Source: Cliona cf. orientalis
Taxonomy: Eukaryota > Porifera > Demospongiae > Clionaida > Clionaidae
Length of the DNA stretch: 64,000 bases
NCBI GenBank assembly: GCA_963930775.1
Contig: OZ005701.1
Coordinates: 7,261,669 to 7,325,668, forward strand
Reading direction: 5' to 3'
The position numbers were made by a program, and so were the translations under genes. The notes below the pieces were generated by a model, which saw only the letters and a program-made list of their open reading frames with translations, ran no database searches and was not told the origin of the DNA. How positions within the stretch are numbered: the stretch's first letter is position 1; each line of letters begins with the position of its first letter. Positions 1 through 13,215 of the stretch are shown piece by piece.

Positions 1-2
1 CT

Positions 3-1661
3 GATGCGCTGTCCAGACTTCCCTGCCGCCAATGTGGTCGAGAACCAGACCCCACTGAAGAAGATGATGTCAGAATAGTGACAACTCCCTCACAAAATAA
101 CCAGACAAGCTTGGGGGGGAGAACAAACTCTGAGATTCGCCAGCTACAACTACAGGATGCCACCGTTGGTCCACTGCTATTGGCGAAGGAAGCAGACCAG
201 AAGCCGTCCCAACATACCACAAACAGCCAGAGTCCTGCGTACCGCAAGCTAGTTCAGTTGTGGGACCAGTTGATCGTAACAAATGGCCTGTTGTGGAGAA
301 TGTTCGAAGATGTTGAAGGAGGCAGTTCTCACCCACAGCTGGTTGTACCGCGAGCTCTCAGAGACAACATTCTACAGGAGTTACATAGCGGAGCTGCAGG
401 TGGACACCTGGGGAGCGAAAAAGTGCTGAGTCAGCTAAAAAAGCGTTACTACTGGCCTGGGCATTGGAATGACGTCAAGAATTGGTGTGCAACATGCCCA
501 GAGTGTGCAACAAGGAAGACAGCAGCACCACAACGGAAGGCTCCCCTACAAACCATCCTGGCAGGCTTCCCCATGCAGACAGTCGCTGTTGACATTATGG
601 GTCCGCTACCGGAGTCACCATCTGGTAACTTGTATGTCCTAGTAGCTGGGGACTATTTCACCCGGTACATGGAAGTTTATCCCATTCCAAATCAGGAAGC
701 GGTTACGGTGGCAAAGAAACTTACGGATGAGCTATTTCTGAGATTTTCGACACCAGAACAGCTCCACTCGGACCAAGGAAGACAATTTGAGAGTGACCTT
801 ATCGCTGAAGTCTGCAAATTGCTACACATTGAAAAGAGTCGAACGACCCCATACCACCCCCAAGGTGATGGGTTAGTAGAGCGATACAACCGTACTCTAC
901 TCAATATGCTTTCTACCACAGTCAAAGACCATCCTCATAACTGGGAAGATCACATCAGAAAGGTATGTATGGCATACAATACCTGTGTACATCCCACCAC
1001 GGGATTTACCCCATTTTATTTGATGTTTGGCCGACAGGCAAGACTCCCAGTGGATATCATATATGGCACCAGTAGACCTGATGAAACCTCAACCAATGAG
1101 TATGCAGCCATGTTAAGATCATCACTCGAGGAAGCATATGACAAAGTACGCAGCCACATGGGAAAGAAAATTGAAAGACAACAGGAGCTCTACAATAAGA
1201 AGGTCCATGGAGATCCATTTGAGCGTGACGACTTGGTCTGGTTGCATTCCAAAGTAGTCCCCCGTGGTCAGTCGCGAAAACTCCACCATCCTTGGAAAGG
1301 TCCATTCCGTGTGCTAAAACGTATCTCGGATGTCACATACCGAATCCAGAATGAACAGTACAAGCGGCAACGACTTGTCGTTCACTTCAATCGCCTGAAA
1401 CCGTGCAACACAAATATTCGATTGGAAAAACATGCCAAGAGACAACTTGAACGCGGCAAACCTATCACCACCGACAGAAAGAAACCCATCGGTAGTGAAT
1501 TAGAACAAGTTGATTCAGAGGACACTGAAGTGATAATTCCTCCGGCAGATACTAGTTCACAATCACAGCAACAAAGAACACCCCCTCGTGTTGAGATTCG
1601 GCCCCCTCGGTACCCTACCAGGACGAGACGTCCACCAGATCGTTTCGATGTTACAAGTTGA
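3..1661 (+). CDS. Ty3/gypsy pol fragment: RNase H tail and integrase
   Basis: This is the 3' part of a retrotransposon polyprotein, open from the left window edge in frame 3. It starts with DALSRLP, the conserved end of the RNase H region, and continues into integrase. The integrase shows an H-H-C-C zinc-binding region (His residues in ELHSGAAGGH, then CATCPEC). The D,D-35-E core has Asp codons at 591 and 771 and Glu at 879, the last within DGLVERYNRT. A basic C-terminal region follows, with a GPF-type motif (WKGPFRVL) and a Pro/Arg-rich tail. The gene integrates element cDNA into the host genome. No frameshift is visible in this part, so the copy may be recent, but gag, protease and RT lie outside the window. 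A polypurine tract and 3' LTR follow directly. Assignment to Ty3/gypsy rests on gene order and motifs and is firm. Confidence 0.9.
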   Translation, partial: DALSRLPCRQCGREPDPTEEDDVRIVTTPSQNNQTSLGGRTNSEIRQLQLQDATVGPLLLAKEADQKPSQHTTNSQSPAYRKLVQLWDQLIVTNGLLWRMFEDVEGGSSHPQLVVPRALRDNILQELHSGAAGGHLGSEKVLSQLKKRYYWPGHWNDVKNWCATCPECATRKTAAPQRKAPLQTILAGFPMQTVAVDIMGPLPESPSGNLYVLVAGDYFTRYMEVYPIPNQEAVTVAKKLTDELFLRFSTPEQLHSDQGRQFESDLIAEVCKLLHIEKSRTTPYHPQGDGLVERYNRTLLNMLSTTVKDHPHNWEDHIRKVCMAYNTCVHPTTGFTPFYLMFGRQARLPVDIIYGTSRPDETSTNEYAAMLRSSLEEAYDKVRSHMGKKIERQQELYNKKVHGDPFERDDLVWLHSKVVPRGQSRKLHHPWKGPFRVLKRISDVTYRIQNEQYKRQRLVVHFNRLKPCNTNIRLEKHAKRQLERGKPITTDRKKPIGSELEQVDSEDTEVIIPPADTSSQSQQQRTPPRVEIRPPRYPTRTRRPPDRFDVTS

Positions 1662-1681
1662 ATACGAGACGTATTCCCACA

Positions 1682-1926
1682 AGAGGGGGGACAGTGTAAC
1701 AGTGACTAGTATTATAGTGTATGTGTATATTGTGATTGCACGTGATTCTGTTGTATGTCATATGATTGTCATGTCAACCAATCAGATTGTTACATGTAGT
1801 TTTTGTTGTGTGTGCACTATCAATGGTTGTGTGTATGCATCGTTATTCTCTGTGCTGTCAGCTGCTATTCTGAATCAAGTTATATTATAATTCACAAGTA
1901 ACTATCACCCGAGGTCCTGTGACACA
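1682..1926 (+). repeat. Polypurine tract and 3' LTR of the gypsy element
   Basis: A purine run (about 1682-1691, AGAGGGGGGA) follows the pol stop codon and would prime plus-strand synthesis. The LTR probably begins at TGTAACAG (1695) and ends near TGTGACA(CA) at 1924-1926, about 230 bp. The 5' LTR is outside the window, so the right edge is inferred from the inverted TG...CA ends and not from a comparison of two LTRs. Confidence 0.6.
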
Positions 1927-1967
1927 TGCATCCATTCATGTACTCTTTGTATGCCATAGAATAATTA

Positions 1968-2141
1968 TGAAAGTGAAATTTCTGCAAAGGAAAACTATAG
2001 GAAATAATATTATTATTATTCAGTTTTCTATTTAAGTCAATGCTGACTTGCGCCTACTGATAAGTTTGAATTCAGCCCGTCGAGCTCCGAAGCTTAGCTA
2101 CATTTACTTATGCAGTTTTCTCATATAACTGCAAGTTGAAC
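1968..2141 (+). promoter_or_regulatory. Upstream region of metallopeptidase copy A, TATTTAAG box
   Basis: A TATA-like TATTTAAG lies at 2029-2036, about 105 bp before the ATG of copy A (2142). The same box occurs in every copy: on the minus strand at 15488-15495 (B), 20248-20255 (C), 31739-31746 (D) and 43255-43262 (E). The whole block 1968-2141 recurs at 13216-13395 without a gene behind it. Conservation in position and sequence argues for a core promoter; the transcription start is not visible. Confidence 0.55.
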
Positions 2142-2165
2142 ATGAAACTCACAATACAGCAGCTG

Positions 2166-3893
<1,728 letters not shown>

Positions 3894-5794
3894 TGGTTAT
3901 CTGTTGTGCTATTGCTGTATCACTAGCACTACCGTGGCCAATTAATACGAGAAAATCAAAATTGGCAGAAGTGGAAAAAAAATTGAGGTGAGTTGTGAGA
4001 TTCTGTCATAGTATAATATATCTTAATGATCCATCATTAAATTTACAGTGAAGTTGAAGCAGTTCTGAAAGGCTTGAAAAAAGATGAACTTACTCCCAGT
4101 GAAAGAGATCGAGTTACGAAGTAAGATATTTAATTTATTCATTGCAGTTAAGGTGAACAAAGGTTTGCAAGCATAATAATTATTAAGGCCAGACTTAGCT
4201 GTAGCAACTAGTAAAATCATGATAATAATAATAATATTTATTATGTGTGACTTGCATAATTAGCTATACATATAAAATTTAATTATAACTATACGTGCAG
4301 TTTATCACTGACAATTTTTTGTAATTTTGTTGCTGGGTGTGCAGTGAGGCTAAAATTGAAGCAGTTTTGAAAGGCTTGCATTACGAATCTACCACTGGAA
4401 GAGGACAGCTTACAAAGTAAGAAAACATCATGCAAGTTTTCCTTGTTTTCTTCTGTATGCATACATGCATGCATTTCGTATACTCTATCTGTTTTCCACT
4501 TTAGTAAGACATTTACTCATGCAATGGAGGAGATGCTGCTTCACTCCAGTAACATTGCAGCAGCTACAGCTGAAATAGAGTCTGCTGGTGGACGAGTTAC
4601 AATGCAGCTTGGTGATGAACTACTGGTTGCTCAAGTTCCGAGTGACTTCATCGCTAAAAAGAACAGTTTTGCATCAGCTTCAGCTCACATTGCCGCATCA
4701 GCATCACCAGAAACACTGACCTATGTGCAGGCATATTGGATGGCTCGCGAAAAGAAGACCAAACCTGCACCACCAGTTCAACGCTGGACTGAGAAGACTG
4801 CTCCAGTTGCCCTTCCACGAGAATCCCCTTTTCCTGATGAAGCAAACTCACCTTATCGTAAAACATTGACGGGAAAGATCGCTTTTACCGCAATCATAGT
4901 TTCTGGTCCTGGCCACCTTGCCATTAGTGCAAGTGAGAAAAACAAAATAATTAGTGAAGTCCAAGCTGGGCTTGATTTTTGGGTCAAAGCTGCTCCGGCC
5001 ATGGCAAATCTACAGCTCATGTTTTACTATTATGAAGTTAGTATCAGTGCTGGAGAAAGTGCTTCTTGTTCTGGCTATGAAGCTTGTCATAATATTTTTG
5101 TTAATCCTGCACTGGAGGCTATTGGTATTTCCACTGGTCAAGCTGGTAAAGATGAGTTAGCCCAGTTTATAAAAGACTGGAGTAATAGTGATGGTGCATA
5201 CATTGGCTTCTTTTCCAAGTACAGGCAGAAGCATTTTGCTTATGCCTACTTTGAGGGTGGACCTCTGTACATGCAATACAGCAATGATGGATGGGGATCT
5301 GATCAGCTTGATAGGGTGTTTGCTCATGAAACTGGACATGTCTTCAATGCTCCTGATGAATACACCACTGGTCAATGTAATTGCTACGCAAATTATGGCA
5401 AGGGTATGTGCAGTGCAAAGAATCAAAATTGTGTCGACTGTACAAGTTCTCAGACAAGTTGTATTATGGATACAAATGAGTTCACCTTATGCAGCTACAC
5501 AAAGAAGCATTTGGGATGGTGTGACTGAAATTAATGGTGTACGGACTCTATATTTAACATCTGGAATTGAACTTCCATATTTATGGCAGAGCACTCATAG
5601 TTTACATAGTGCAACATTGTAGTCATTACATGTATTACCTTACTAGTTTATTAATAGTAAATTAGGCTGAGATATTATTATTATATTATGTATACGTAGC
5701 TATATTATTATAGTAGCAGTGTTGCAATTGATGAACAATGTCATAATATAATGTTATTCACTGCAACAATTAATATAATAATTATAATATATTG

Positions 5795-6235
5795 CATGAG
5801 TGAACATCTTATGGAATTCCATGAAGTGGGCTGTAGTGTTCAAATTTTGAGAAAAGATCTGCAAAAACATCTCCAAGGAAGCATTGATTACCACAGTAAG
5901 GTTGCCAGGGAGACAGTGATCTCGTTGAGGAAAGAAGTTGAAGAACAGCAACATGTTGTGTACCCGTGTACCTTCCTTGACATTCAGGGTTAAAGGTTAC
6001 AGCAAGTTTGAACAGTGGACCACAAATTTCTTCACACACAAAAGAGGCTACAAAATGGAGCTTTCTATTTACCCTCGTGGTAATGCTGAAAATGACAAAG
6101 GATATGTTGCTGTTTATTTTAACATAGCTACTTCCAGGACCAAAGGATGAAGAATTAGCATGGCCTGTCGATTTAAGTATTACAGTCGATTTGCTTAATC
6201 AGTGCTCTGACGATCAGCACCATTCTCGAACTAAA
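5795..6235 (+). pseudogene. TRAF-like fragment: zinc-finger/coiled-coil piece and MATH domain, frameshifted
   Basis: Three consecutive pieces read like a TRAF-family adaptor but in shifting frames. The first (about 5795-5960) resembles the end of a TRAF-type zinc finger (RKDLQKHLQ) leading into a helical stretch (ETVISLRKEVEEQ). The second (about 5965-6145) is the start of a MATH/TRAF-C domain, with FRVKGYSKF, HKRGYKMELSIYPRG and GYVAVYFNI. The third (about 6130-6235, another frame) continues it as PGPKDEELAWPVDL...LLNQCSDDQHH, the usual next strands of MATH. TRAF proteins couple receptors to ubiquitin signalling. Frame changes near 5965-5990 and 6130, the missing RING and the missing MATH end make this a broken fragment. 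Introns were considered, but good splice sites are not obvious at the breaks. Confidence 0.7.
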
Positions 6236-6784
6236 CATAGTAGCTATACTAGATGGATTGCACCTTTCAATAATCAGACAGAAGTTAGCAGCAATGCTAA
6301 GCAAGGATTCGCCAAGTTTATATATATCCTGTGATAAATTAGAGAATTGGTCATTCGCAGCTAACTGCCAATATCTATAGCTATACAGAAGGACTGTGTA
6401 TACTTTCGCATATCTATAAAGTGATTGTGCTGACACCAGGGCACAAGCAATGGTTAATGTGTAATAATTAGAATAGGCATGCATAATTACCGGTATAAGA
6501 TTTATTAATTAGTTATAACTGCACACACAATAATAATGGATGATGATATTATTAGTCAATATTATTATATTAAATTTATTAGTCACACCATCCTAAATGC
6601 TTCTTTGTGTATGGTTAACATGCACATTTTTATCCATAATTAAAATGCAGGTTCGCTGAGAACTTGTACAGTTGACACAGTTCTGATATCGGTTACTTCA
6701 GTTGCACATGCACACTATACCTCCACATCATAGTTCTCATAATTATGTCAAAGCCAGTTTATGAATAACAAACCGGCATAGTTG
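6236..6784. other. AT-rich spacer with a metallopeptidase relic
   Basis: AT-rich sequence without a supportable gene. The only recognisable part is a minus-strand relic at about 6585-6712, listed separately. Confidence 0.5.
6585..6712 (-). pseudogene. Decayed 3' end of a metallopeptidase catalytic exon
   Basis: On the minus strand this resembles the last part of exon 4 of copies A-E. It matches the stretch ending in the GGATGG that codes for GW, the segment around the TTTGTGTA motif, and the AGAACTTGTACAGT block with the neighbouring cysteine region. Small gaps break the frame. It is a sixth, dead member lying next to copy A in the opposite orientation. Confidence 0.6.
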
Positions 6785-6927
6785 CACTGTAATAAATGAA
6801 TAATGAATGTCACTACCAAGTAGTGACATCTGTGGCAAAATGTAGTGACGATCACTACATTTTGCCACAGATGTCACTACCAAGTAGTGATAATATTATT
6901 CACTTTCATTTTCAAGTTTACAGAGTG
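6785..6927. mobile_element. Palindromic MITE, copy 1
   Basis: About 143 bp, nearly self-complementary across its whole length. It begins CACTGTAATAAATGAA and ends in an inverted but altered TTTACAGAGTG. The central arms TCACTACCAAGTAGTGA and TGTGGCAAAATGTAGTG recur in inverted order. Two more copies lie at 7706-7846 and 46345-46470. Confidence 0.85.
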
Positions 6928-7705
6928 CACGTACCACTTGTCCCATGAGTATTAATCAAATTCATGTTACAGTAGCAACTGTATTTGCAAGTTTGAGATT
7001 ATAGTATCTATATAATTAACTGGATTGCTATATAGTATAATAGGAATTAATGTACCAGTGCAACTGATTCGAAGCAACCCACATTTATTTATAGATTAGT
7101 GCATGTGATCCACTTGTTTTTGCTGTGCATGAAGAATATTATTATTGCCCATGCATGTCCCCATGGCACTGCCAGACCCTTTCCTCTGGAGAACGGTGCA
7201 ATCCAGTGTGATTATTATAATTTTATGGAATCACCGATGTGTACTTGTGGTGTTGTATTTTGATGTTTTCCAGTTCCTTCAATACTTACATATATGTATC
7301 AGCATGTTTACCCATTTTTGTGCTATAGCTAGTACACCGGTCCATGCAGTGATCGTGCTCCAACAGGTCTGAGTATACTTTCCAAACTTGCATTAGCCTT
7401 TCACCATAATAATTGCAAGAGCAAAGTAATTTCGGAGACAGATCACTCCTAATTCTTTCTACACCTCAATAATTATTATTATATAGCTAGCTAATTCCTC
7501 AAGGAAAACTATAGTTTTTTTTGCATATAGCTATACATGCACCTGAGTCTTATAAACCGAACTTAATACATGATTGTATATAGATAACTCATTTCCTTTA
7601 TACTTACTTTACCTATAGTTATAATAAACTTCGCAGATACATACTATATATTAGCTCTGGCTGCATTCATGAAAGCATGCATGCACTCTAAAATTTCTGA
7701 CATAT
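6928..7705. other. Spacer, no gene recognised
   Basis: AT-rich DNA between two copies of the same MITE. A 75-codon frame at 7145-7372 has no recognisable composition or splice context, and I do not support it as a gene. Confidence 0.4.
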
Positions 7706-7846
7706 CACTGTAATAAATAAATAGTGAACGTCACTACTTGGTAGTGACATCTGTGGCAAAATGTAGTGGCGGTCACTACATACATTTTGCCACAGATGTC
7801 ACTACCAAGTAGTGACCGTGGCATTCACTTTCATTTTTTTACAGTG
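7706..7846. mobile_element. Palindromic MITE, copy 2 (best preserved)
   Basis: 141 bp with intact CACTGTAA...TTACAGTG ends and the same hairpin arms as copy 1. It is flanked by TAT on both sides, which could be a short target duplication. Confidence 0.85.
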
Positions 7847-8263
7847 TATATAACTTCTCATCACTCTTTATTACCGTATAGCCGGAAAATTTGGCGGGGA
7901 ATTAAATTTGGCGGTTTGGCGGTCTATTATTACAACCGCCAAATTAAAATCCGCCAAAATTTCCTACTCGCATATATACGTATGGCGATCCCGTACCGAA
8001 CCGCCAAATTTAAATCCGCCAATATTCTTGGCTGTCTGTAATCAGTGGACTGGATCGATGGACTGGACCACTGGACTGGACTACTGGACTGACCTTTGCA
8101 CACTCAACTCCATTTTCATTGACTGTTTGACAGCCACGGTGTTCTTCATATTTATTGTACATGCAGACTCCAAATTCAGGCCAAACATGTCCAGACTCTC
8201 CCATTTACAAGCACCCCTGAGCCCTGCGAGGATCGATTGAATTAATATTATCGCGTGTTATAC

Positions 8264-8435
8264 CGTAGGTAGGGTTTTAATTGCGAATTGCGAGTTTTTT
8301 TGTACGTTTCGCAAACATAAACGTGCACGTATACTACAGTACGGTACGGGGTCGTCTATCGCAATTATTGGATTCGCAATTTGGCCTGACTTGACTGCAA
8401 GCAAAATAATTATTTTCATCCGCGAATAATAATAA
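8264..8435. mobile_element. MITE fragment, CCGTAGG family
   Basis: Matches in inverted orientation the complete element at 44192-44400. Shared features are TACCGTAGG and GGGTTTTAAT at the end, and the internal CGCAATTATTGGATTCGCAA and AAACGTGCACGTA-like blocks. Its far end is missing. It lies within the MULE between the left TIR and the stop codon of the transposase. Confidence 0.7.
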
Positions 8436-8486
8436 TCATGCGCTTGAACAATACAAGATAAGACATGACAGTTTGAGTATGGAACT

Positions 8487-11400
8487 TTACATGATGAAAA
8501 CTCCAAATGTAGCATAAATGAAATGCTTGTGCTCAGGTAACAATTTGTGCTGGATTTCTGGTGGAACTACCACACTAGTGGCAATGAAGGTAGGCCAAAT
8601 AGCCATAATGCAGGCAACATTGCAATGATAGTATACATTGCCAAAACGACTCTGCTTGTCACTTGAGCCTGGCGGTGTGAATGTGCGCCACTCTTCATGT
8701 TGTAGACAAAGGTCATGAGGGGGTCCAATTTTTTTGTCATACTTTCTCTTGCATCCATTGCAGACACTGATGTTACCCGTAATGAAGTGAACACGAAATG
8801 GATTTGCACCTCCTCCACTGGGATCAAGTCCATAATACGAGAGAGGTTGTGACTGAGGGTGCATACACGGTGGAGACAGGCATGGAGTTGAAAACATTGG
8901 TGAATATGGAGATGAATATGGTGCTGCTGCTGAGGGACTGAATGGTGAAGGAAAACTTGCTGCAGTTCTAGGGACAAATGGGCTTGGCAGTGAAGATGCA
9001 CCGATTGTCACAGATATTGGAGCAGTTAGTGACGGCTGATACACAGCAGATACAGATGGTGAAACGTGAGGTTCCCTTCCAACCATAGTACCAGTAGGTT
9101 CTGACGAGTGTGGGTGAAGTTCAATTCTTGTTTCCACCGGAATAGGAGGCCGTCTCTTTGCAGGCGCCTTGGTCCCCTTCCGCCCCCTCCCTTTGGGCAT
9201 ACCTGTAGTAGCAAGTTTTGTAATATTTGGAACTTTCTTAACACTTCCATATGAAGAAATGAACTGATCAAGGCTTTTATTGTACTCCGCAGCAGCTACA
9301 GTATGAGAACACAACTTTGCTGATTTATACTGGGGACAATCATCATCACATGACAGTCCACCACATTTCTTCTTTGGGAGAATCAAATGAGGGCGCTTGC
9401 CGGAGCGACTGATGACCATCTTTGCCTCAGATGAGTACCCTGGAGCAGGCACAATCGCTCCATCTGTGCACAAAATTTCTACAGCTTTACTGGCAATTCC
9501 ATCAATGGCTGCAGGAGGTAGACCTAATCTATCACCAAGAGTTGATAATTTATTGGACAACAATGTGGCTGTAATTGGTTGGCAAAGAGATGGCTGCACA
9601 CTTTCAGTCAATGTAGAGTCCACTGTGAATGGTACACTATCAGATTCAGCATCATTCGTTGAGGACAAAGTGGGGAAGGTAGAATTAGATGTACGTGGGC
9701 CATCACCGACTGCAAGCACATGCATCGCATTAAATTTCTTCAACTTCTTTTGTCTTAGTTCCTTGTTCATTGCAAACCACCTACTTTGTGGTACTGCCAA
9801 CTCACTGTACTGGCACTGAAGGTAATATTTGCCACATCCAACTACAGCCTTCTCCGCCTCACGTTGCTGTTCCTCTACTAGCTGTCGAAGTTTGTCAACA
9901 AACACCGTCAACTCTGTACGTTTATAGTCAACTTTGACCTTCAAAACGTTGTTGATGCACTCACTACTATTGGTATAGAAAGGCTCTGGAGGTGATCCCA
10001 TACCAGCTTCTTCGCGTATTGGACATAGCATGGTATCTCGAACAACTGCCTCCTTATTAGCATGAAACCAAGAACAGAATAAGTTTACAGGCCCTTTGTC
10101 GTCCTCTAAATCATGCAGCTTCCACTTGGTCATAAGCGTGCTCAACTTCTCATCGAATGAAGATGTGCTGGGTGAATCAACCAAACCCGTTAGCTGCATG
10201 GATCCCACCTTTCGTCCAAAAACATCGTTCAATATCTCTGTTTGAACATCATCAGGAATCTGTAAAACACGTAGCTGGTCTTTGATATTTCGTCTCACAT
10301 GATTAAAGCATGTCAAGTGCACTGCATACTTAAATTCATGACTAAAGGCATCAATCAATGGCTTTTCACCATCAGTGCCGAAAGCACGCACCCCTACTAG
10401 ATTCCTATTTTCAGCAATCATACAAGATGCAAGAAATTTGTATGTGCTGAAGTTCTTTCTATAGTGAATCATGGTCGGCCCAAGCATCACAGGTGGTTTG
10501 TTGGTGCGTTTGCTACATAGGAGTAAGTGACGATATGTAGTTGGGGTGACATCAAAATCCCCAAGTGAAAATGTGGGATCGACAGTCAATATTGAGAAGC
10601 CACAAGAGTCACAGCAGAACCGCTCCAAGTCTACAAGCTGCTGCTGAGAAGCCAAGACTATTGCAGGCTCAGGATAGGCCTTTATATCTCTAATGAACTT
10701 CTTGCTTCCATCTTCCAAATGAGCTTTCAACATGATACTGTACAGTTCATTCGACTCAGACTGACCAGGCAATCTTTGTTCCCCACTGGCAGATATGTGA
10801 CGTTTGAAATTTGAAACTTGCTGCTCGTTGCGAGGGAGTTCACCCGAATAACTAGCATGTACAATACCTCCCACACAACTGTCAATGCTTGAAATTACTT
10901 CTTTCGGGCCACAGCCAGCACATTTCCTCTTGATATCTTCAGATGTACTAGGAAGAGTAGGGAAATAGGGCTCCATTGACTTAGAGTTTCCATGTGAAAC
11001 AACAACTGGAGAAAATCCAGGTGGCATGTAGTAAACAACTAGGCATAGAGGATGTGGGTTGTACGATTTATCTAAGAAAAGAAGGAAGTATAATCTATAA
11101 ATACAAAGTAGGTATGTGTACATAAAAAGGTATAGGGAACCATGGGATATTGTGTACAATGCTGGCCACCTCTCCACCCTTCCCATTATACTTACCAGAA
11201 ACAAAAGCAAGCATTCTCCGGAACTCAGTGTTAGATGGGTGATAGCTGTGGAGTCTGCGCAGGTAAAATACATTCCCAGAAGCGCCCGGCCACTATTGAA
11301 ACAGATGGAGAGGTCTTAGTGGAAAAATGTGCTCTTTGAAAGTAATGGGATGTGAACCCGAATGTATCCATTTTCCGAAGAAATCTTTACGGACGTCATC

Positions 11401-12720
11401 CGGATGCTTAAGAGATGTAATGTCAACAACGAAAGTAGCACTGCCTTCAATGTTTGAAACTGGCCATACACGGCATACACGGCTCCGGTCAATATCTGGA
11501 CTCAGCAGCAGCTTCAATATAGATTCTGCAGAATACTTGGGTGGAGGAGCTTCAAAGGAGAGAGGATGCAGCTTACTCTTTGTGATTGTAGCATTATCTA
11601 AGAAGAAAACAGCCAAAATGTCTCACTATGGCTCCTCATAGTATAATGCTGTTAGTACAAAACTCCCCATTTGACCCTAGTGGGGCTCATAAAACTACGT
11701 CCCATGTATCATAACTTGTGATCTCCCAGTGTGACTAATCCGTATGCACAAATACAGTACTTTAAGACTAAAATAGCTAGTCACATTCATGAATTTACCC
11801 TTTGATCCCAGCCATCACAGCAAAGAGAAGGGGTTGGTGACTACTGTGCACTTTCTAATTGGTATGGAACGCTACAATAACGTGCATAAAGCTCACCCGG
11901 GATTGCCGTCAACTAAATCCCATAGTTCTATATTCAGCATACACTGTCCCTTAATCACACCTTAATCGTTGTCCTATGGAGCATGACCTACCAAAGGAGT
12001 GTGCTACTACAGTAGGGTTGGGGAAGTTATTTCCTATGTGCAGCTGGTGTAGTGCATAGCAGACCACAAGCCATGGTTGTAGTATGGGCAGTGCTTTCAC
12101 TGTGGAAAGTGGTCAGTGGTTAGCCATTGGAAATACCCTACAGCTGGCCACTCCATATAAGGTAAAATGAAGCTTGGGGGATGCTCATGCTTCTACACAG
12201 ACAATTAGCATAATTTTAGTTGACCACTAAGGCATGCATGGCTAAAACCTGTAAAACAGGAATGGAAGGGCTGTACAGCAGGACAAGAGCAACCACTCAC
12301 CAGGGGGGAAAAGTTCCCTTTTCACATCAGATGTGGGGCTACTCCTTCCCTCCAAATTCAGGAATGCACCCCTGTACAGAGAGAGCGAGAAACAGTGTCA
12401 TGATGGAGAGCCCTTTGCATACCATATAATATGATCTAATTATGTCACACCTACCGATACTGAGGAGAAATGACGAGTTTTACAGGAGAGTCTTCAATCG
12501 TGATCACTTCTGGACACACTGCACCCTTAGCTGTTTCATTTTCACAGCCAAACTCAGCCGAGTCGTCCCTAATATTTTAATAGGGAAAGGAGGCATGTTA
12601 AACACAAAGGAACACCGCCACCAAGTCGAAATTATAAACTTACGAATTGGCGGGCGAGTCACAAGTTGTAGAAGAATCAGATAGCACTTCTATTGGTGAT
12701 GATCTGGACATAGTAGTCAT
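8487..12720 (-). CDS. MULE transposase, multi-exon, SWIM zinc finger
   Basis: The enzyme would cut and move the surrounding element in the nucleus. My exon model on the minus strand is: exon 1 12720-12644 (ATG at 12720), exon 2 12568-12455, exon 3 12371-12301, exon 4 11597 to about 11300, exon 5 11254-11196, exon 6 11071-8487 (stop TAA). GT/AG sites and phases agree except at the 3' end of exon 4, where a 48-nt intron is my best guess. Exons 1 and 2 are Ser/Asp-rich and hold IEVLSD and VITIEDS, which look like SUMO-interaction motifs. The long exon carries the MULE DDE core: Asp in VDPTF, Asp in GTDGE and the CFNH motif. Downstream is a SWIM-type C/C/C/H finger (CDDDC...CSH, about 9295-9370) and a C-terminal Cys/His cluster. 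The Met at 11273 is intronic and not a start. No frameshift was seen in exon 6. Confidence 0.8.
11605..12300. other. Intron 3 of the MULE transposase
   Basis: Non-coding sequence between exons 3 and 4 in my model. The + strand frame at 12220-12429 overlaps exon 3 on the opposite strand and is a shadow. Confidence 0.5.
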
Positions 12721-13215
12721 TTACCAGCCTACTCTCGAAAAATCAAATTCACTTTGTCGCTATTAAAGCTTTGTCGATCACACGCACTCCAAATTCGCTG
12801 AGCTTGAGCTAGACTGAGCTGAGCCAGTATTGTGCAATACTAGTACGCCACGTGGAGATTCACGTGAGGTATTCATATACGTACGTACGTACCTCTGCGT
12901 ACGTACGGGCGGGGTAGAGTAGGTAAAGGTCGTCGGGGAGAAATGGTTAGCTTCATAATAATAGGAGTGGCCTGCAAGCTAGCGTATATACGTATATTGC
13001 TGTATCGGTCAGTCCAGTAGTCCAGTCCAGTGGTCCAGTCCATCGATCCAGTCCAGCGATTACAAACAGCCAATATTCTTTCAATAGCGATTTGGGGCTC
13101 AACCGCCAAATTTAATGCCCGCCAATATTTCCGGCTATACGGTATAGTAAAACACTCACATGGATGTATTGTATGGCAATAATGCATGGCATGCATGCCT
13201 GCATAGTTAAATTTT

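Larger units (their letters stand above)
7876..13146 (-). mobile_element. Mutator-like DNA transposon (MULE) with long TIRs
   Basis: The ends at 7876-8095 and 12995-13146 are inverted copies of one another. The outermost part reads ACCGTATAGCCGGAAA, followed by GGCGG-rich sequence and a tandem of GGACTGGA-type words. Between them lies a minus-strand, intron-containing MULE transposase gene (8487-12720). The total is about 5.27 kb. A clear 9-bp target duplication was not found at the edges. A fragment of a different MITE (8264-8435) has inserted inside, so the copy is not brand new, although its main ORF is open. Confidence 0.85.

Noticed and set aside
11072-11273. N-terminus of the transposase starting at Met 11273
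   Set aside because: This stretch is hydrophobic, unlike the rest, and is bounded by GTAAGT and TTCTTAG. It is read as intron, with an upstream exon at 11254-11196.
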